From: Pseudomonadota bacterium
GTDB lineage: Bacteria; Pseudomonadota; Alphaproteobacteria; Rhizobiales; Xanthobacteraceae
Length of the DNA stretch: 5,720 nt
Direction: 5' to 3'
Assembly: GCA_023392205.1 (NCBI GenBank)
Contig: JAEVZN010000087.1
Coordinates: 1 to 5,720 of the forward strand
This document shows, in pieces, positions 5,711 through 5,720 of this stretch (its first letter is position 1; each line of letters begins with the position of its first letter). The translations under genes and the position numbers were made by a program. The notes below the pieces were generated by a model. The model ran no database searches, was not told the DNA's origin, and worked only from the letters and a program-made list of their open reading frames with translations.

Positions 5711-5720
5711 TTTCTGGCAG

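Noticed and set aside
1..5720. tRNA, rRNA, CRISPR array, insertion sequence or prophage signals
   Set aside because: No repeat-spacer pattern, transposase, terminal inverted repeats with target duplication, or tRNA-like cloverleaf was found by eye.

Overview
The window is GC-rich DNA with tightly packed operons, and its gene content points to an alphaproteobacterium, most likely of the Hyphomicrobiales (Rhizobiales). The best clue is the MarR regulator / OmpR-type response regulator / histidine kinase cluster on the right. It resembles the PetP-PetR arrangement known from alphaproteobacteria, and its kinase has the HDLRTILTRF H-box that I associate with rhizobial homologues. A candidate EcfG-type stress promoter agrees with this. 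The assignment rests on recognition, not on a search.

Layout, left to right. (1) Positions 1-1293, + strand: the C-terminal part of an RND multidrug efflux pump of the MdtB/MdtC type, cut by the window edge. (2) 1294-1376: a strong GC hairpin and a perfect 14-bp palindrome between two convergent genes. (3) 1377-2255, - strand: an intradiol ring-cleavage dioxygenase whose Fe(III)-ligand spacing fits hydroxyquinol 1,2-dioxygenase better than catechol 1,2-dioxygenase. (4) 2256-2574: a divergent intergenic region with a candidate promoter for the dioxygenase that has a dyad in its spacer, an isolated hairpin, and a candidate EcfG-type promoter facing right. (5) 2575-2934, + strand: a small exported protein rich in His and Arg with a hexapeptide repeat, followed by a clear intrinsic terminator. 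(6) 3009-5701, - strand: a three-gene operon transcribed MarR -> response regulator -> histidine kinase with gaps of 7 and 10 nt. (7) 5690-5710: an inverted repeat at the MarR start, next to a TTGACA hexamer facing out of the window on the + strand.

How the genes could work together: the right-hand operon is a self-contained sensory unit, in which a membrane kinase phosphorylates a DNA-binding regulator and a MarR protein is co-expressed with them, probably under its own control. Nothing in the sequence ties this unit to the dioxygenase or the pump. The dioxygenase stands alone here; no maleylacetate reductase or monooxygenase is visible.

I do not see a previously undescribed multi-gene system. 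The points most worth checking are the operator-like dyads at 2329-2347 and 5690-5710, the His/Arg repeat protein with its possible stress promoter, and the kinase's Pro-to-Ile H-box change.
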